Positions 13,406 through 23,538 of a stretch of 50,619 bases of DNA are shown one piece after another. Under the pieces are notes generated by a model that made no database searches, was not told the DNA's origin, and saw nothing but the letters and a program-made list of their open reading frames with translations. The number at the start of each line of letters is the position of its first letter. Positions within the stretch are counted from its first letter, which is position 1. The position numbers and the translations under genes are program-made. Source of the stretch: a virus; the IMG/VR virus record IMGVR_UViG_3300017613_001069, positions 1 through 50,619 of that record. One strand, 5' to 3'.

Positions 13406-16400
13406 TTAAGGGGTTATGCCATAGATCTTTTTAAGTTCTGAAAGCCGCCTGGTATAAGTCTCTTTTGGTTGCCAAAGAGAACGTGAACGGTCCAGGGTTC
13501 CGCCGTGTTTTTCCTTATACTCCTTGACCAGTAACTGGCGAGCATCTTCATAGGATGGCATTAAGAAAAGCAGTCGATCTTGACGTGCTTTAAGTGTATC
13601 AATGAATTCCTGTTGAGCATTTTTGTAATTACCTGGCCGACCCTTGTAGTACCTTTTGTCTGGGGGAGCTTTAGTAGCAGAAGAAGCGACTCCATAAAGA
13701 TATGTTCTCGCATTCTTAGCAATGCTTGCAGGAGGATCCTTAACCAAGGACATGGGATCGTTAGCCACCTGCTTCATGGTTTCCCTAAAGCTCTTTGATT
13801 CTTTGCCAGCAGCTTCGGCTTCTTTAATGAGAGAACGCAGAGGAACATATGCAGCGTTATAAAATAAATTTAGCCTTTGATATTCAGCCTGTTCCTTCTG
13901 GGAAAGCTCGTCTCCAAGAGATTCGCGTCTCTGAAGGAAGTATCTTCTGGTTGTTGATTTCTGAGCATTCTTAGGAAGAGATAAACGTAACGCAGCAGAT
14001 TCTTGATCAGAATTTTCAATAGTAGCCCATTGCTCGTTTGTTAAACCACTATCGCTGATCCTAAGCAATCTGTTCATACCAGTTACAGCACCAACTGTTT
14101 TCATGATAGCTTCAGTTCCACCAGCAGTCCCCTGCTCGAAAGATTCGCCTAGTAATGGAGACATTGTATAATGTAACAAGGAACCTGGTATTCCGAACTT
14201 GTTAAGAGACCAGGCTATCATTTTGCGATCAGCGTACCAAGGATTCGCCTTGCGTGCTCTCCATTCTTTTCCAGGAACAATATTCTGGTTATAATGAGGA
14301 TCAACAGGATTAATCCCAGAGCCATATTGGATCCATTTATGTGCAATATCAAGAGGAGGTGACATGGAAGGAATAAGTTCTTCTTTGAAATCTGCAAAAA
14401 ATCCGCCCACCAGGTCACGATATGTTTCTCCTTCTTTTAGTTCTTTTCCAGCAGCCAGGCCAAGCGCGTCTGTAGCGTACCACCAGACACGGGAAACAAA
14501 CTTGCCCAGGTCATCTCGAGGTATAGTGCCGAAGATTGATTTGCCTTCATTATTAATGCCGAATGGAAATACATCATAATCAGTAAGAAAATATTTTGAA
14601 ATACGCCTATAAGTCTTGTCAACTTTGGTTGCAACTTTACCAGCAAGAGTATCGTCGTCTTCGTCGTCTACACCAAACATAGCTCTAATAGCAACGCCAA
14701 GAGCTCCATATGCTCCCAACTTGGCAATACTGGTTGGCAGAATGATGTTTACTAGCTGTCTCCACCACCAGCCTGAAGCCGTTTCTGGGCTTGTAGCGAG
14801 ACCAATGTCGGCTGACATGCCATTCCACCGTACCCTCGAATACATAAGTACCGGATTGGTTATCACTGTAGCCAAGCCACGCTGTTTGTAATCAGGAGTT
14901 CCTACATATTTTCTGACCCGATAAGCAACCTCCTGAGCAGGAAGCCCCTTTTTCTTGAGCAGTTTATAGCCAGCAATTTTTGTTGCGGTTTCTTGTACCT
15001 GCCCAGTAGCCTCAAGCAATGCCAGGAACCTACCTATGACAGGAATCCTTTGAAGCTTAGGTTTTTCGTCCGGTCGCAAACCATGCGTTTTAAAAAGCCG
15101 ATCTGTATCTTCTCCTATCCCCTCGGCAGCAACATGAGTATAGGGAATGTCCAAGGCATGACTATCATACATCTCTTGAATAATGGCATCGTCTATACCC
15201 TTTGCCCTACGTATTGCTGTAGGAATTGTTTTTGTCCACTCAATCATCAACTCTTTCAGGCTGATCTTGCTTGTGGCACCAAGATTCACCCAGGTACGTC
15301 TCAGGTCTCGGAAAGGATTTGCCATCAAAAAACCAGGGTTGTAGGTCACGAATAAAGGATGAAAAATCTTATATGCAAAATTGTTAAGCGCAGCTACCTT
15401 TGCCAGACCACCGACATCATGTATGAGAAATGATTTAGAAATCTCCTTTGAAACTTCATAATATGTAATTTTCCCATCTACCAGTTCCATGATATGACCG
15501 TTGCCCTTTTTAGGAGGCTTCTTTGGCTTTCGGTCTTTTGTTAGATCTACCTTTTCAATTTCAGAAGAAAACTCCTTTTCCAAAAACACCCTTGATTTGT
15601 TCTTGGCCCTATTTAACTGTATCAATCTATTAAGACGCACCACTTTAAGGACTGTTGCTTCAAAGGGGTTTTGAACGTCAGAAAAGGTGCCTATCTGTTT
15701 CATAACGCCTGTAGCAATAACATCAGGATCATCAATGTAGTGTGTTACCCGAAAAGCCGCATAATTGTCTTTGTTTGGCTCAATATGTTCATCAAATATC
15801 TTTTTGTTATAAACCCCTTCGGCAACAGCTTTCTCTGTTACTTCGAATACAAGGTTATGAAATTTTTGAGCATAGTCCTCGAGCTTCTTATAACGATTAT
15901 ATCCAATTCGTCTTTTTATTTCATCAAGCTGCGACGTTGATGGTGTTGCCGTAAAGGCTCCTGGATTTGCAATATCAAATCTTTCGTTAGCAACCCGCCA
16001 GTGAAAAAGAAATTCACCTAGGGTAAAATGAGCTTCATTTCTTGCTTGTTCGGCTGTGATACCTGGCCCAGACATCATCTCAATCGCTGGTTGATATACC
16101 TGTTCATCTATATTCCTTAAAAAATTATGATTAGGGGAATCAATAGTATATAGCTCGTCAAGGGCATACCTGGCAGCCTCTGCATCATTTTCAAATTCAC
16201 CCTTGATAGGCTTTCTACCAATCTTTTTGAAAATAGGATGTGGAGAGGTAAGGATATACTGTCCTATAAAATCAGTAAGACCGGACCAGGCTGATTGTTT
16301 CCTCTGTTCAGCCGCCATTCTAAGGTGGCGAATATGATCCTCAGTATTAGCAAACATATCGCGTAGAGTATTAGTCCTGGATATTGCCAGATCCTCACCA

Positions 16401-19400
16401 ATACCATTCAACATAAGCTGGAGTTCGGAGTATGCCTGTAAAGCTTCAGGTTTTTTGTTTAGGTTGTTAAGAAGTAGATTATAAAAGGTAGGGGCTCTCT
16501 GTTCCAGATCCCCAGGCGAGTTCAGCCACACAGATAAGGCTTCAGCATAAAGTTCCCGCGAGGATTCACGATATTTTACGTAGGATTCCCGTCCACCAGC
16601 ATAATCACCGCTCCACCATTTAGTGAGATCCAATAACTCGTCTCTCAACACCTTGATGGAAACCAACTCGCGGGCCTTGTATATTTTTTCTCTTTCTTTC
16701 TGTAGTTCTTCTTTAGTGGCTTCTTTGCCAAGCCGTTCTCTGGCCAGTTTTGAAATACGCGCCATTTCTTGCTTGCCGATTTCCGGCATTACAGTCTTTA
16801 AGAAACCTCTTAGTGAGTGTAACCGTCCATGAAGGTTACCCCGTCTCAAGGTATTATCAGGCACAAAATCAATAAGGTGTCCGATTTCATGAGCCAGTGT
16901 CTGAGCAAGAGCCTCTTCAGTTTTTGCGGTCCCTGGATCAATCAGAATAGCAAGAGGACCAATACCCTCCATACCCTTGAACATACCCGCAGACTTAGGA
17001 AGCCTTTTTATTCTGGGAGATACACCAAGAAGCTGCTTTGCAAGCTGGTAAAGCTCGGGGGTCTCGACCGGCCTCAACATATGCTCTACGGCACCGACAG
17101 GCTTGCCTGGCTTGGGTTCTATGGTAGGACGCTCTGTTGGCTTAGATGCAGCTCCCGTTGGTGCAGTCGGCCTTACTGGCGCCTCCTCTTCGGGCATATC
17201 TATAGCCGCTAAAAATGATTTATCGCCAGCTTCGTTTTGAAAAACAAGTGTTTGTATATCCCCGACCTCGCCAGTATATATCTTTACTGTTTTCCCTGTT
17301 TTAGCTTGATGAGATAAAATATCATTCAGGAAAAGGGCACTATAATAACCAATCAGCTCTGAGCCTTCTTGCACGTTGGCTTCACTAAAATTGCCCGCAT
17401 CACTATGAGCAGTAAAGCCTAGTGTCTTGTCTGGGTTCAACGATACAGCTACCGTGCGTGCTGCTGCGCTTCCCCTGGTACGATCTTTCTTTTTTTCACC
17501 CGTGAGTTCTGGAAATATAGATGCCGAAATCCTCACATTTTTAACTAAATTACTTGCCGATTCTTCTCCTATATAATTTGGAAGCTTTGATATAATTTTT
17601 TTGTAATCTATATATTCCAGTTCCACTGGCTTTGAGTTTTCATCGTAAACGCCATCTTTTAAATTGGTTTTGAGGTTTTCTATATTAAAGATATGCAAAT
17701 AGCTGCCATTTGTTGCTACTATGTTATTGCCATCTTTCAGGAAAACTGTACTTATATCTATGTTGTCCTGCATAAAAACAACTTTTAAAATTGATTTTAT
17801 GCGACCCGCTACGCCTTTGGGCTTTGAAAGGCTTATTCTCGGAACGGCAGATCGGGGATAAGTTGCTGTTATTTTTTTTCGTATTGTTTTGTCGGGAATT
17901 TTCGCCATCTCCGCAGCACGCCTTGCCATTTCAGCTTCTTGCCCCGGCACCACCCAAAGTGTAACATTTTTAAGATTCCTATAAGACGATGTATCGAATG
18001 GCACTAAACCAGATTTAACTACTTCTTCGGAAATAGGCTCAACTGCTTCCCCTTCTTTCTTAGGCTCAGGCTTCGGTACACTTGGTTCAGGAGGACTGGG
18101 CGCTTTAACTTTTTCTTTTGGCTTTTCAACTTTTACTCCCTTTTCGGAAGGTTCTTTTCCTTGATCAACTTGATGTTTGGTTATTAACTTTGAATAGCTT
18201 GCGAGAATAGTGTCGTCTGCTAGGGCGATAATAGCTTCAAACGCTTTTTGCCTGGTACTAAAAGAATCCGTAGTGCCAGGGACTTCCGGATTTTTGCGCC
18301 AAAATCTCCACTGGCCCATTGAAAGTTTATCAATCTTATAATTGTCTTCTACATAACGTTTCTGAGATGTTTTTCCTAAATATCGTTTGAACAAGTCAGG
18401 AAGTTCCCTTTTGACTTGTTGCGCCTGCTCGACGCGATCAGGATCCCACTTCCCCTTATCAGTAACCTCTTCTGTCTCAACAGGTACTCTGGGTGAAGGT
18501 TTTGCTGGCTCTCGCCTTTCAGGTTTGAGACCTTTAATCTTTTCTGGTTCAGCAGGAGTCCTGGGAGGTGGAGGTTCCCGTCTTACTTCGGGTTTAGGAG
18601 TTGGTTCTGGTAATAACTCACCAGGAAGAAGAGCCCCAGGCAGAGTTTCTTCAGGAAGGATTTCTGGAGGAAGAACTTCACCTGGTAAAGCTTCTCCGGG
18701 AAGGACTTCTTGTGGAATAATTTCACCAGGCAAGAGTTCTTCTGGAAAAGTTACTTCGGTTTCTGGTGGAGCTACTACGGGTTCAGAAGGCACTCCAGGT
18801 TTTGCTTCTGTTTCTGATAATACTTTTAGTAAGCCACGAATTTCACCAGCCACCTGTTTCCTGATAGGACCACCACGTTTAGGAAAACCAGCTTTAGTCC
18901 ATTGAGTTCGAGACGGCGATGTATGTTCTGCCAATTCACGCGCAGCTTCTAAATTTTCAGGAGATTCAACTATCCATTCTGCAAGTCCTATTTTCGTTAA
19001 AGCTCTTTCTTCAAGAAGCTCTTTCCCAAGGGCTTCATTAAAATTCTTGCCTCTAGCAGCTTTATCCATTGCTCGCAATGAAGCTTCTTCGCCTAACCCA
19101 TGTTGTCTGCCCAAGCTTTTTGCATATTTCTCGCGGTTTTTTATAGCTTCCTGATTCGCCACACTAGACACAGAACTGATTGCACCTGTTGCTAATGTAG
19201 TCTGAGTAAGAGTATCAATGAATATCCTGCCTGCCTGTTCCAAAGACCATTCAGTTGGATCTATCCCATAGAACTTATCGCTCAAAGCTTGAGAATATTC
19301 AGTAAGCATCTCTTCGGGAATTTCCCAGCCGGTAGCTCGAGCACCTTGTTTTAACGCCCCTTTCCATCCAGCTCGAGTGATTCCCCTTCTAAAAATCGAT

Positions 19401-20047
19401 TCAAGACCACCCTTGCCAGCCACCTGAAACACAGAAGCAAATAACGCCTCGAGACCAGCCTGAATTCCTACATACTCATGAAGCTGACCGCCTATAAGCC
19501 CTGCATCTCTCGCCTCTGTGATTGCTCGATTACCAACAGCAAGAGATGGAAGACCAATTGCACCATATGGACCTGCAACCAACCCTCCAGGAACTGCCAA
19601 AGCAACAGAACGAACAGCACCACGAACACCGCGTTGCAAGAAATCTGGAACCTTATCAGCGGTATCTGCTAAAGCATAAGCTTCTTCCCGTTCTTGTGCT
19701 TCTCGCACCATTGTATCGGCTGATTTAGTGCCAGGTCCACCAGCAACCCGTTGCAAGAGCGCACCAAGTTCTTCAACGCCTTGTTTCAAGCCTGCTGGCA
19801 CATCCCTAAGGATAGGAACACCTTCTTGAATTTGACGAGCTTTAAGACCAACTCGTTTTAACCTTGTTTTTTCTTCCTTGTGTTCTTTCTGAACACTAGG
19901 GAGCAAGGAATTAAATTTATCTATAAAACTCTGTTTCTCTTCTCTGGTCCAAGGCTTACCAAGAACTACCACGGCAGGATCCGTCATCCCTAGCCTAACA
20001 GCCTCTTTTACATAAGATTCTGAAGGATCTCTATAAGAACGTACCAT
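13406..20047 (-). CDS. Giant polyvalent internal virion protein, 2213 aa
   Basis: This is a multi-domain protein of the polyvalent type, thought to be carried in the capsid and injected with the DNA. Residues about 130-330 are Ala/Gly-rich helices. Residues 430-485 are a degenerate LPGE/LPPE repeat, and 630-680 a second Pro/Lys linker. Residues about 745-950 resemble a sliding clamp, ending NDILSHQ...AAIDMP. Residues 1000-1200 hold a zincin with HEIGH at 1053-1057 and a later RELYAEALSVWL. Residues about 1560-1640 hold YNPGFLMANPFRDLRR, as in large polyvalent-protein associated domains. A hydrophobic stretch lies at about 1755-1790. It is encoded last in the virion block, where podoviruses often keep ejection proteins. 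Confidence 0.8.
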   Translation of the reverse strand: MVRSYRDPSESYVKEAVRLGMTDPAVVVLGKPWTREEKQSFIDKFNSLLPSVQKEHKEEKTRLKRVGLKARQIQEGVPILRDVPAGLKQGVEELGALLQRVAGGPGTKSADTMVREAQEREEAYALADTADKVPDFLQRGVRGAVRSVALAVPGGLVAGPYGAIGLPSLAVGNRAITEARDAGLIGGQLHEYVGIQAGLEALFASVFQVAGKGGLESIFRRGITRAGWKGALKQGARATGWEIPEEMLTEYSQALSDKFYGIDPTEWSLEQAGRIFIDTLTQTTLATGAISSVSSVANQEAIKNREKYAKSLGRQHGLGEEASLRAMDKAARGKNFNEALGKELLEERALTKIGLAEWIVESPENLEAARELAEHTSPSRTQWTKAGFPKRGGPIRKQVAGEIRGLLKVLSETEAKPGVPSEPVVAPPETEVTFPEELLPGEIIPQEVLPGEALPGEVLPPEILPEETLPGALLPGELLPEPTPKPEVRREPPPPRTPAEPEKIKGLKPERREPAKPSPRVPVETEEVTDKGKWDPDRVEQAQQVKRELPDLFKRYLGKTSQKRYVEDNYKIDKLSMGQWRFWRKNPEVPGTTDSFSTRQKAFEAIIALADDTILASYSKLITKHQVDQGKEPSEKGVKVEKPKEKVKAPSPPEPSVPKPEPKKEGEAVEPISEEVVKSGLVPFDTSSYRNLKNVTLWVVPGQEAEMARRAAEMAKIPDKTIRKKITATYPRSAVPRISLSKPKGVAGRIKSILKVVFMQDNIDISTVFLKDGNNIVATNGSYLHIFNIENLKTNLKDGVYDENSKPVELEYIDYKKIISKLPNYIGEESASNLVKNVRISASIFPELTGEKKKDRTRGSAAARTVAVSLNPDKTLGFTAHSDAGNFSEANVQEGSELIGYYSALFLNDILSHQAKTGKTVKIYTGEVGDIQTLVFQNEAGDKSFLAAIDMPEEEAPVRPTAPTGAASKPTERPTIEPKPGKPVGAVEHMLRPVETPELYQLAKQLLGVSPRIKRLPKSAGMFKGMEGIGPLAILIDPGTAKTEEALAQTLAHEIGHLIDFVPDNTLRRGNLHGRLHSLRGFLKTVMPEIGKQEMARISKLARERLGKEATKEELQKEREKIYKARELVSIKVLRDELLDLTKWWSGDYAGGRESYVKYRESSRELYAEALSVWLNSPGDLEQRAPTFYNLLLNNLNKKPEALQAYSELQLMLNGIGEDLAISRTNTLRDMFANTEDHIRHLRMAAEQRKQSAWSGLTDFIGQYILTSPHPIFKKIGRKPIKGEFENDAEAARYALDELYTIDSPNHNFLRNIDEQVYQPAIEMMSGPGITAEQARNEAHFTLGEFLFHWRVANERFDIANPGAFTATPSTSQLDEIKRRIGYNRYKKLEDYAQKFHNLVFEVTEKAVAEGVYNKKIFDEHIEPNKDNYAAFRVTHYIDDPDVIATGVMKQIGTFSDVQNPFEATVLKVVRLNRLIQLNRAKNKSRVFLEKEFSSEIEKVDLTKDRKPKKPPKKGNGHIMELVDGKITYYEVSKEISKSFLIHDVGGLAKVAALNNFAYKIFHPLFVTYNPGFLMANPFRDLRRTWVNLGATSKISLKELMIEWTKTIPTAIRRAKGIDDAIIQEMYDSHALDIPYTHVAAEGIGEDTDRLFKTHGLRPDEKPKLQRIPVIGRFLALLEATGQVQETATKIAGYKLLKKKGLPAQEVAYRVRKYVGTPDYKQRGLATVITNPVLMYSRVRWNGMSADIGLATSPETASGWWWRQLVNIILPTSIAKLGAYGALGVAIRAMFGVDDEDDDTLAGKVATKVDKTYRRISKYFLTDYDVFPFGINNEGKSIFGTIPRDDLGKFVSRVWWYATDALGLAAGKELKEGETYRDLVGGFFADFKEELIPSMSPPLDIAHKWIQYGSGINPVDPHYNQNIVPGKEWRARKANPWYADRKMIAWSLNKFGIPGSLLHYTMSPLLGESFEQGTAGGTEAIMKTVGAVTGMNRLLRISDSGLTNEQWATIENSDQESAALRLSLPKNAQKSTTRRYFLQRRESLGDELSQKEQAEYQRLNLFYNAAYVPLRSLIKEAEAAGKESKSFRETMKQVANDPMSLVKDPPASIAKNARTYLYGVASSATKAPPDKRYYKGRPGNYKNAQQEFIDTLKARQDRLLFLMPSYEDARQLLVKEYKEKHGGTLDRSRSLWQPKETYTRRLSELKKIYGITP

Positions 20048-20048
20048 G

Positions 20049-21134
20049 TTATTGCCTTATTAGAGCGGCATTTCTCATGATTTCATCAGCATCAAGATCT
20101 GCTATAAGAGTGTCACGCTTCTCCATCAATTTTCCTAATTTGTCTTCATATTTTTTGATGGTTTCTAATATTTTCTTTTCCTCTGTGTTCCAGCGATTGA
20201 TCTTGCTGCCTCTTTTATCAACACCCATCCCACCGCCAACATTACTACCAGGCTTCGCTTCTGCTGGCCTTTTCTTCCGGTGTTCTTCTAACCGAATCTG
20301 CTCTGCTCTTAAATTAGCTTCAGTAACCGGAATGTTATCAGATTTGTCTGGATCAGTACGAGTAGTAGCAAACCCATAAGTTCTTATCTCCTGTCCTAAT
20401 TCTGGCGGAGCAACAGTAAGTTTCTCTAATTCAACCTGAGTGCCTTGTGTTTTTTTATCAACCTCAGTCTTAGGAGCTTCTAATTGTGGAGCTTCTTCTT
20501 GAACTTCAAGCTGACCAGCAGCAGCAGGGGCGGGCTGTCGCCTGCCTATTTTGCGTATTTCCTCAAGAATTTTATTAGCCTTTTTAGAATCTACTATGCC
20601 AGTGTCTTTATTCATTGCCAAATTTATTGCCGTTTTTATCAGTTCTGACTCTTTTAACCCACCACCAAATTCTTGTATTTTGCCAGTATTCCGATCAATA
20701 TAATAATGACTACCTGTACCTTCATGATACTGAATCATCTCATTAATATCGGTTGGTATCTCTTTTCGTTTCGGTAATGGCCGGATCCCTGCCTGGCGTT
20801 CCTCGATTCGTCTACGAGCTTCCCATCGATCTTTAGGAGTAAGAGTCTCATCCTGTTCAATCATATACATAGCCTGGCGCAACTTGGCTTCATCGGCTCG
20901 CTGCTGAGATGTAAGCCTATAATCATACTCGAATGCCTGTCTCTCCATGGCTTGCAGATGCCCGGTTTCTGTCATCTCACGCTGAAATTCTTCTTTACGC
21001 CTTTGAGCTTCCTGTTGCTGGCTTGCTTGAAGAAATCCCTCTAAGGCTCTACGCGCAGCCTGTCCTTCGGCACCACCGTATCTGGCGTATATGGTCGAGC
21101 CTGGTCGCGCTCCATGTTTTACTTCAATCGCCAT
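20049..21134 (-). CDS. Coiled-coil putative internal virion protein, 361 aa
   Basis: The N-terminus (IEVKHGARPGSTIYARYGGA) is followed by a long Gln/Glu/Arg-rich helical region (about 25-120), a short folded part near YHEGTGSHYYIDRNTGKIQ and a Pro/Glu-rich linker. A second coiled coil lies near the end (about 305-355). Long helical proteins next to a giant ejection protein are typical of podovirus internal core proteins; the assignment rests on that context. Its stop lies just outside the next gene's start. Confidence 0.65.
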   Translation of the reverse strand: MAIEVKHGARPGSTIYARYGGAEGQAARRALEGFLQASQQQEAQRRKEEFQREMTETGHLQAMERQAFEYDYRLTSQQRADEAKLRQAMYMIEQDETLTPKDRWEARRRIEERQAGIRPLPKRKEIPTDINEMIQYHEGTGSHYYIDRNTGKIQEFGGGLKESELIKTAINLAMNKDTGIVDSKKANKILEEIRKIGRRQPAPAAAGQLEVQEEAPQLEAPKTEVDKKTQGTQVELEKLTVAPPELGQEIRTYGFATTRTDPDKSDNIPVTEANLRAEQIRLEEHRKKRPAEAKPGSNVGGGMGVDKRGSKINRWNTEEKKILETIKKYEDKLGKLMEKRDTLIADLDADEIMRNAALIRQ

Positions 21135-21146
21135 TTTAAGCGTCTC

Positions 21147-22607
21147 CTATGCATTCGGGTCGTAACCATCGCCCGCGTGATACTTGTCTGAATACACAAA
21201 TATTCCATCAATATATTTACCATGTCCCGATTCACCACTTGGCGGCTCGGGAATGTCAGACGACCAGACTTTTACCTGTTCTATATAATTTTCACCATCA
21301 CCATCTATATATTTAGGCAGGCAAGAAAAACCACCACGAAAACCAAACATACCAGCATCAATACTATATAAGGCTTCACCAGAAAATATTAACTGACCAT
21401 TTACTCGCATAGAAACATAACCAGAGCGTATTTCAAAATAATATGTATTAAGCCCAAATTGTAAACCATATGGACCACCGTCTGAATATACCCATTCAGT
21501 TCTTTCAACAACACACATGCTACCAATCGAATGGGTACCTCCACTACAGGTATCTCCAGAATCATCTGGTGCATATACTTGGTTAAATTCAGTATAATCA
21601 AAATCTTCCAATACGGTTCTTACAGAACCATAATTGTTGGCGATAATTTTTATTTTAGCAAATTGAGCAGCATCCTGTGAATGTGGGGGAAGTGTTTCTT
21701 TACAAGTATAAATTCCACCGTGTGTACAATTCCCAGAATAAACTCCATTCATCTCTGCGGTATCGCCTGGATGTGTCATTTCATTAGACCGAGCTAAAAT
21801 GATAGAAATTCTAGTGCCGCTATCTTGAAACTCTGGAGAGACCTGAGTTACTAGTTCAAAAAAATTACTATATAAAAGATTTTCGTTAGATTCTGCATTT
21901 GTGCTAGCGTTAAAAAGAAATTTGTCCCATATAGACAGGTTGCCAACAATTCTTATGTTATGATCTCCGCTAGACAAAACAGCATTATAAAGAACGTCTG
22001 CAAGAATCGTTTGTGGGTCTGGAGTATAACGAGTCATTTGAATATATCTATTCTCCGCATCAGGATCTATATATGTAGTAGTAATCCAAGACGGATTTCT
22101 ACTTGCATATGCCCTAGAATGTAGACTCCCTCCAAATAAGCTGTAACCAGCCGACCCTGTGCCTGCTTCAAATGCATGTTGATCTCGAATAGCCCATTTT
22201 GATGGATTCAACCAAAGTGATCCAAGAGTATCAGAATCATCACGATCAAAATTATCGACAAGAAAGTCTACGGTTGGCGGTCCCGTTTCTCCGCCAGGCA
22301 AAATCCACCATTTATTATCAACCTTGAAGGCGAACGTTAAGGTTTCTTCAGGAACATCATCTATTGCGGGCGTACCAAACACAAAACGATGAGCCTTGAT
22401 TTCCTCACCGGATTTATCATTCCTTATATCTACTACAGCACATACATAAATGTTATTGCTTCCGTCAACTTTCCTTAATACAAGCACTTTTAAAATATCT
22501 GGATCTTCGGCTAGTGGAAGATATTTACCAGTTCTAGGATCAAAGGGGGTTTGTGGCACCCCGAACGGGCGTGATTTTGTAAACTTCGGTATTTTCGAAT
22601 GGGTCAT
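21147..22607 (-). CDS. Virion protein with lectin-like (concanavalin A-type) domain
   Basis: In 486 residues, about 110-430 begin VDNFDRDDSDTLGSLWLNP, the usual opening of laminin-G/concanavalin-like domains in phage structural proteins, and continue as beta-rich repeats with paired Cys (CTHGGIYTC, CSGGTHSIGSMC). The first 100 residues (KYLPLAEDPDILKVLVLRKV) are a separate beta domain. I infer a tail or fibre protein that contacts glycans. The ATG overlaps the preceding stop (22604-22607). Confidence 0.65.
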   Translation of the reverse strand: MTHSKIPKFTKSRPFGVPQTPFDPRTGKYLPLAEDPDILKVLVLRKVDGSNNIYVCAVVDIRNDKSGEEIKAHRFVFGTPAIDDVPEETLTFAFKVDNKWWILPGGETGPPTVDFLVDNFDRDDSDTLGSLWLNPSKWAIRDQHAFEAGTGSAGYSLFGGSLHSRAYASRNPSWITTTYIDPDAENRYIQMTRYTPDPQTILADVLYNAVLSSGDHNIRIVGNLSIWDKFLFNASTNAESNENLLYSNFFELVTQVSPEFQDSGTRISIILARSNEMTHPGDTAEMNGVYSGNCTHGGIYTCKETLPPHSQDAAQFAKIKIIANNYGSVRTVLEDFDYTEFNQVYAPDDSGDTCSGGTHSIGSMCVVERTEWVYSDGGPYGLQFGLNTYYFEIRSGYVSMRVNGQLIFSGEALYSIDAGMFGFRGGFSCLPKYIDGDGENYIEQVKVWSSDIPEPPSGESGHGKYIDGIFVYSDKYHAGDGYDPNA

Positions 22608-23521
22608 GGTGTTACACTAGTTACCGCAGTTCCGGCACCCAGTTCTGCCGCTGCGTTTCCAATAGCAGTAAGATCAGGATAGGAATCCGTACGGCGTTCC
22701 ATAAAATTACAAAGTGTTGTAATAATCTTTTCGCGCATATCTTCTCTGGACATAGCATGCTTCTGTACCGTAGTAAATAGACGATCTCTAGCTGCAAGAA
22801 TTCCAGTACGCATCTGTACCTTTGCAGCATACAGGCGCTCTTCAAGTCCTATTTGCTGAACAATCAGCTTGTCATTATGATCGTTTAAAGCCACCGCTCG
22901 TTCACGTTCGACGCCTGCCGAAACAGAAGCCCAAATTGTTGTATTATTCATACCACGATCAATGAGATCATTCTGCGCTTTTGAAGATTCAGTGTTGAAT
23001 TGTGTATTGATTCTTGTTACCTGGCTGGTTCCCCAAGCATCAAGATCTCCATCCAATTCGGTATCGTGCGAAGTCCAGTCTGCTGTTATTGCGGTTAGCA
23101 GGGTCTCAATCAGAGCTTCATACGTTGTGTCTTGGTTATCTAATAAAACAAGCTCATCCTGCATCTTATCAGCAACAACATTATATAATGTCACAATCTC
23201 GTCATATCTAGAATCGTTTAGGGTTCGGCCTTCGTTATAGGCGTTAGTATAATCTGTGGTCATCGCGGCTAATACTTTTTCGCCACTAATAACACGACGA
23301 GTTAACCACCATGTAAAATATTGATCATCGTCACCTACATTATGAATACGTATTTGCCAGACTATCCAGCCCTGAGCCAATAACCATACAAGCTGGTTGT
23401 CTCTCTGCGTTTCTGTATGAATAACTATATAAACATTCTCATACCATTGAGTAGCATCACGTGGTGTTATATCAACAGGGTCAGTGTCTGTGATGTAGTC
23501 AAGAGGTATAATTTTATCCAT
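22604..23521 (-). CDS. Hypothetical virion-region protein, 305 aa
   Basis: The first 85 residues are beta-rich with many Trp (QDNQ, VWLLAQGWIVWQIRIH). The rest is mainly helical with an acidic bias (DTELDGDLDAW, ERERAVALNDHNDK) and ends Ala/Thr-rich. The order beta head then long helices resembles some tail or fibre connector proteins, but I cannot name a family. It is coupled to the following lectin-like gene by an ATGA overlap. Confidence 0.6.
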   Translation of the reverse strand: MDKIIPLDYITDTDPVDITPRDATQWYENVYIVIHTETQRDNQLVWLLAQGWIVWQIRIHNVGDDDQYFTWWLTRRVISGEKVLAAMTTDYTNAYNEGRTLNDSRYDEIVTLYNVVADKMQDELVLLDNQDTTYEALIETLLTAITADWTSHDTELDGDLDAWGTSQVTRINTQFNTESSKAQNDLIDRGMNNTTIWASVSAGVERERAVALNDHNDKLIVQQIGLEERLYAAKVQMRTGILAARDRLFTTVQKHAMSREDMREKIITTLCNFMERRTDSYPDLTAIGNAAAELGAGTAVTSVTP

Positions 23522-23538
23522 TTTTTATGTTTCCTATT

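Noticed and set aside
18387-18905. 172-aa + strand frame rich in Ser, Gly and Pro
   Set aside because: It is antisense to the Pro-rich repeat of the giant protein and has a shadow composition.
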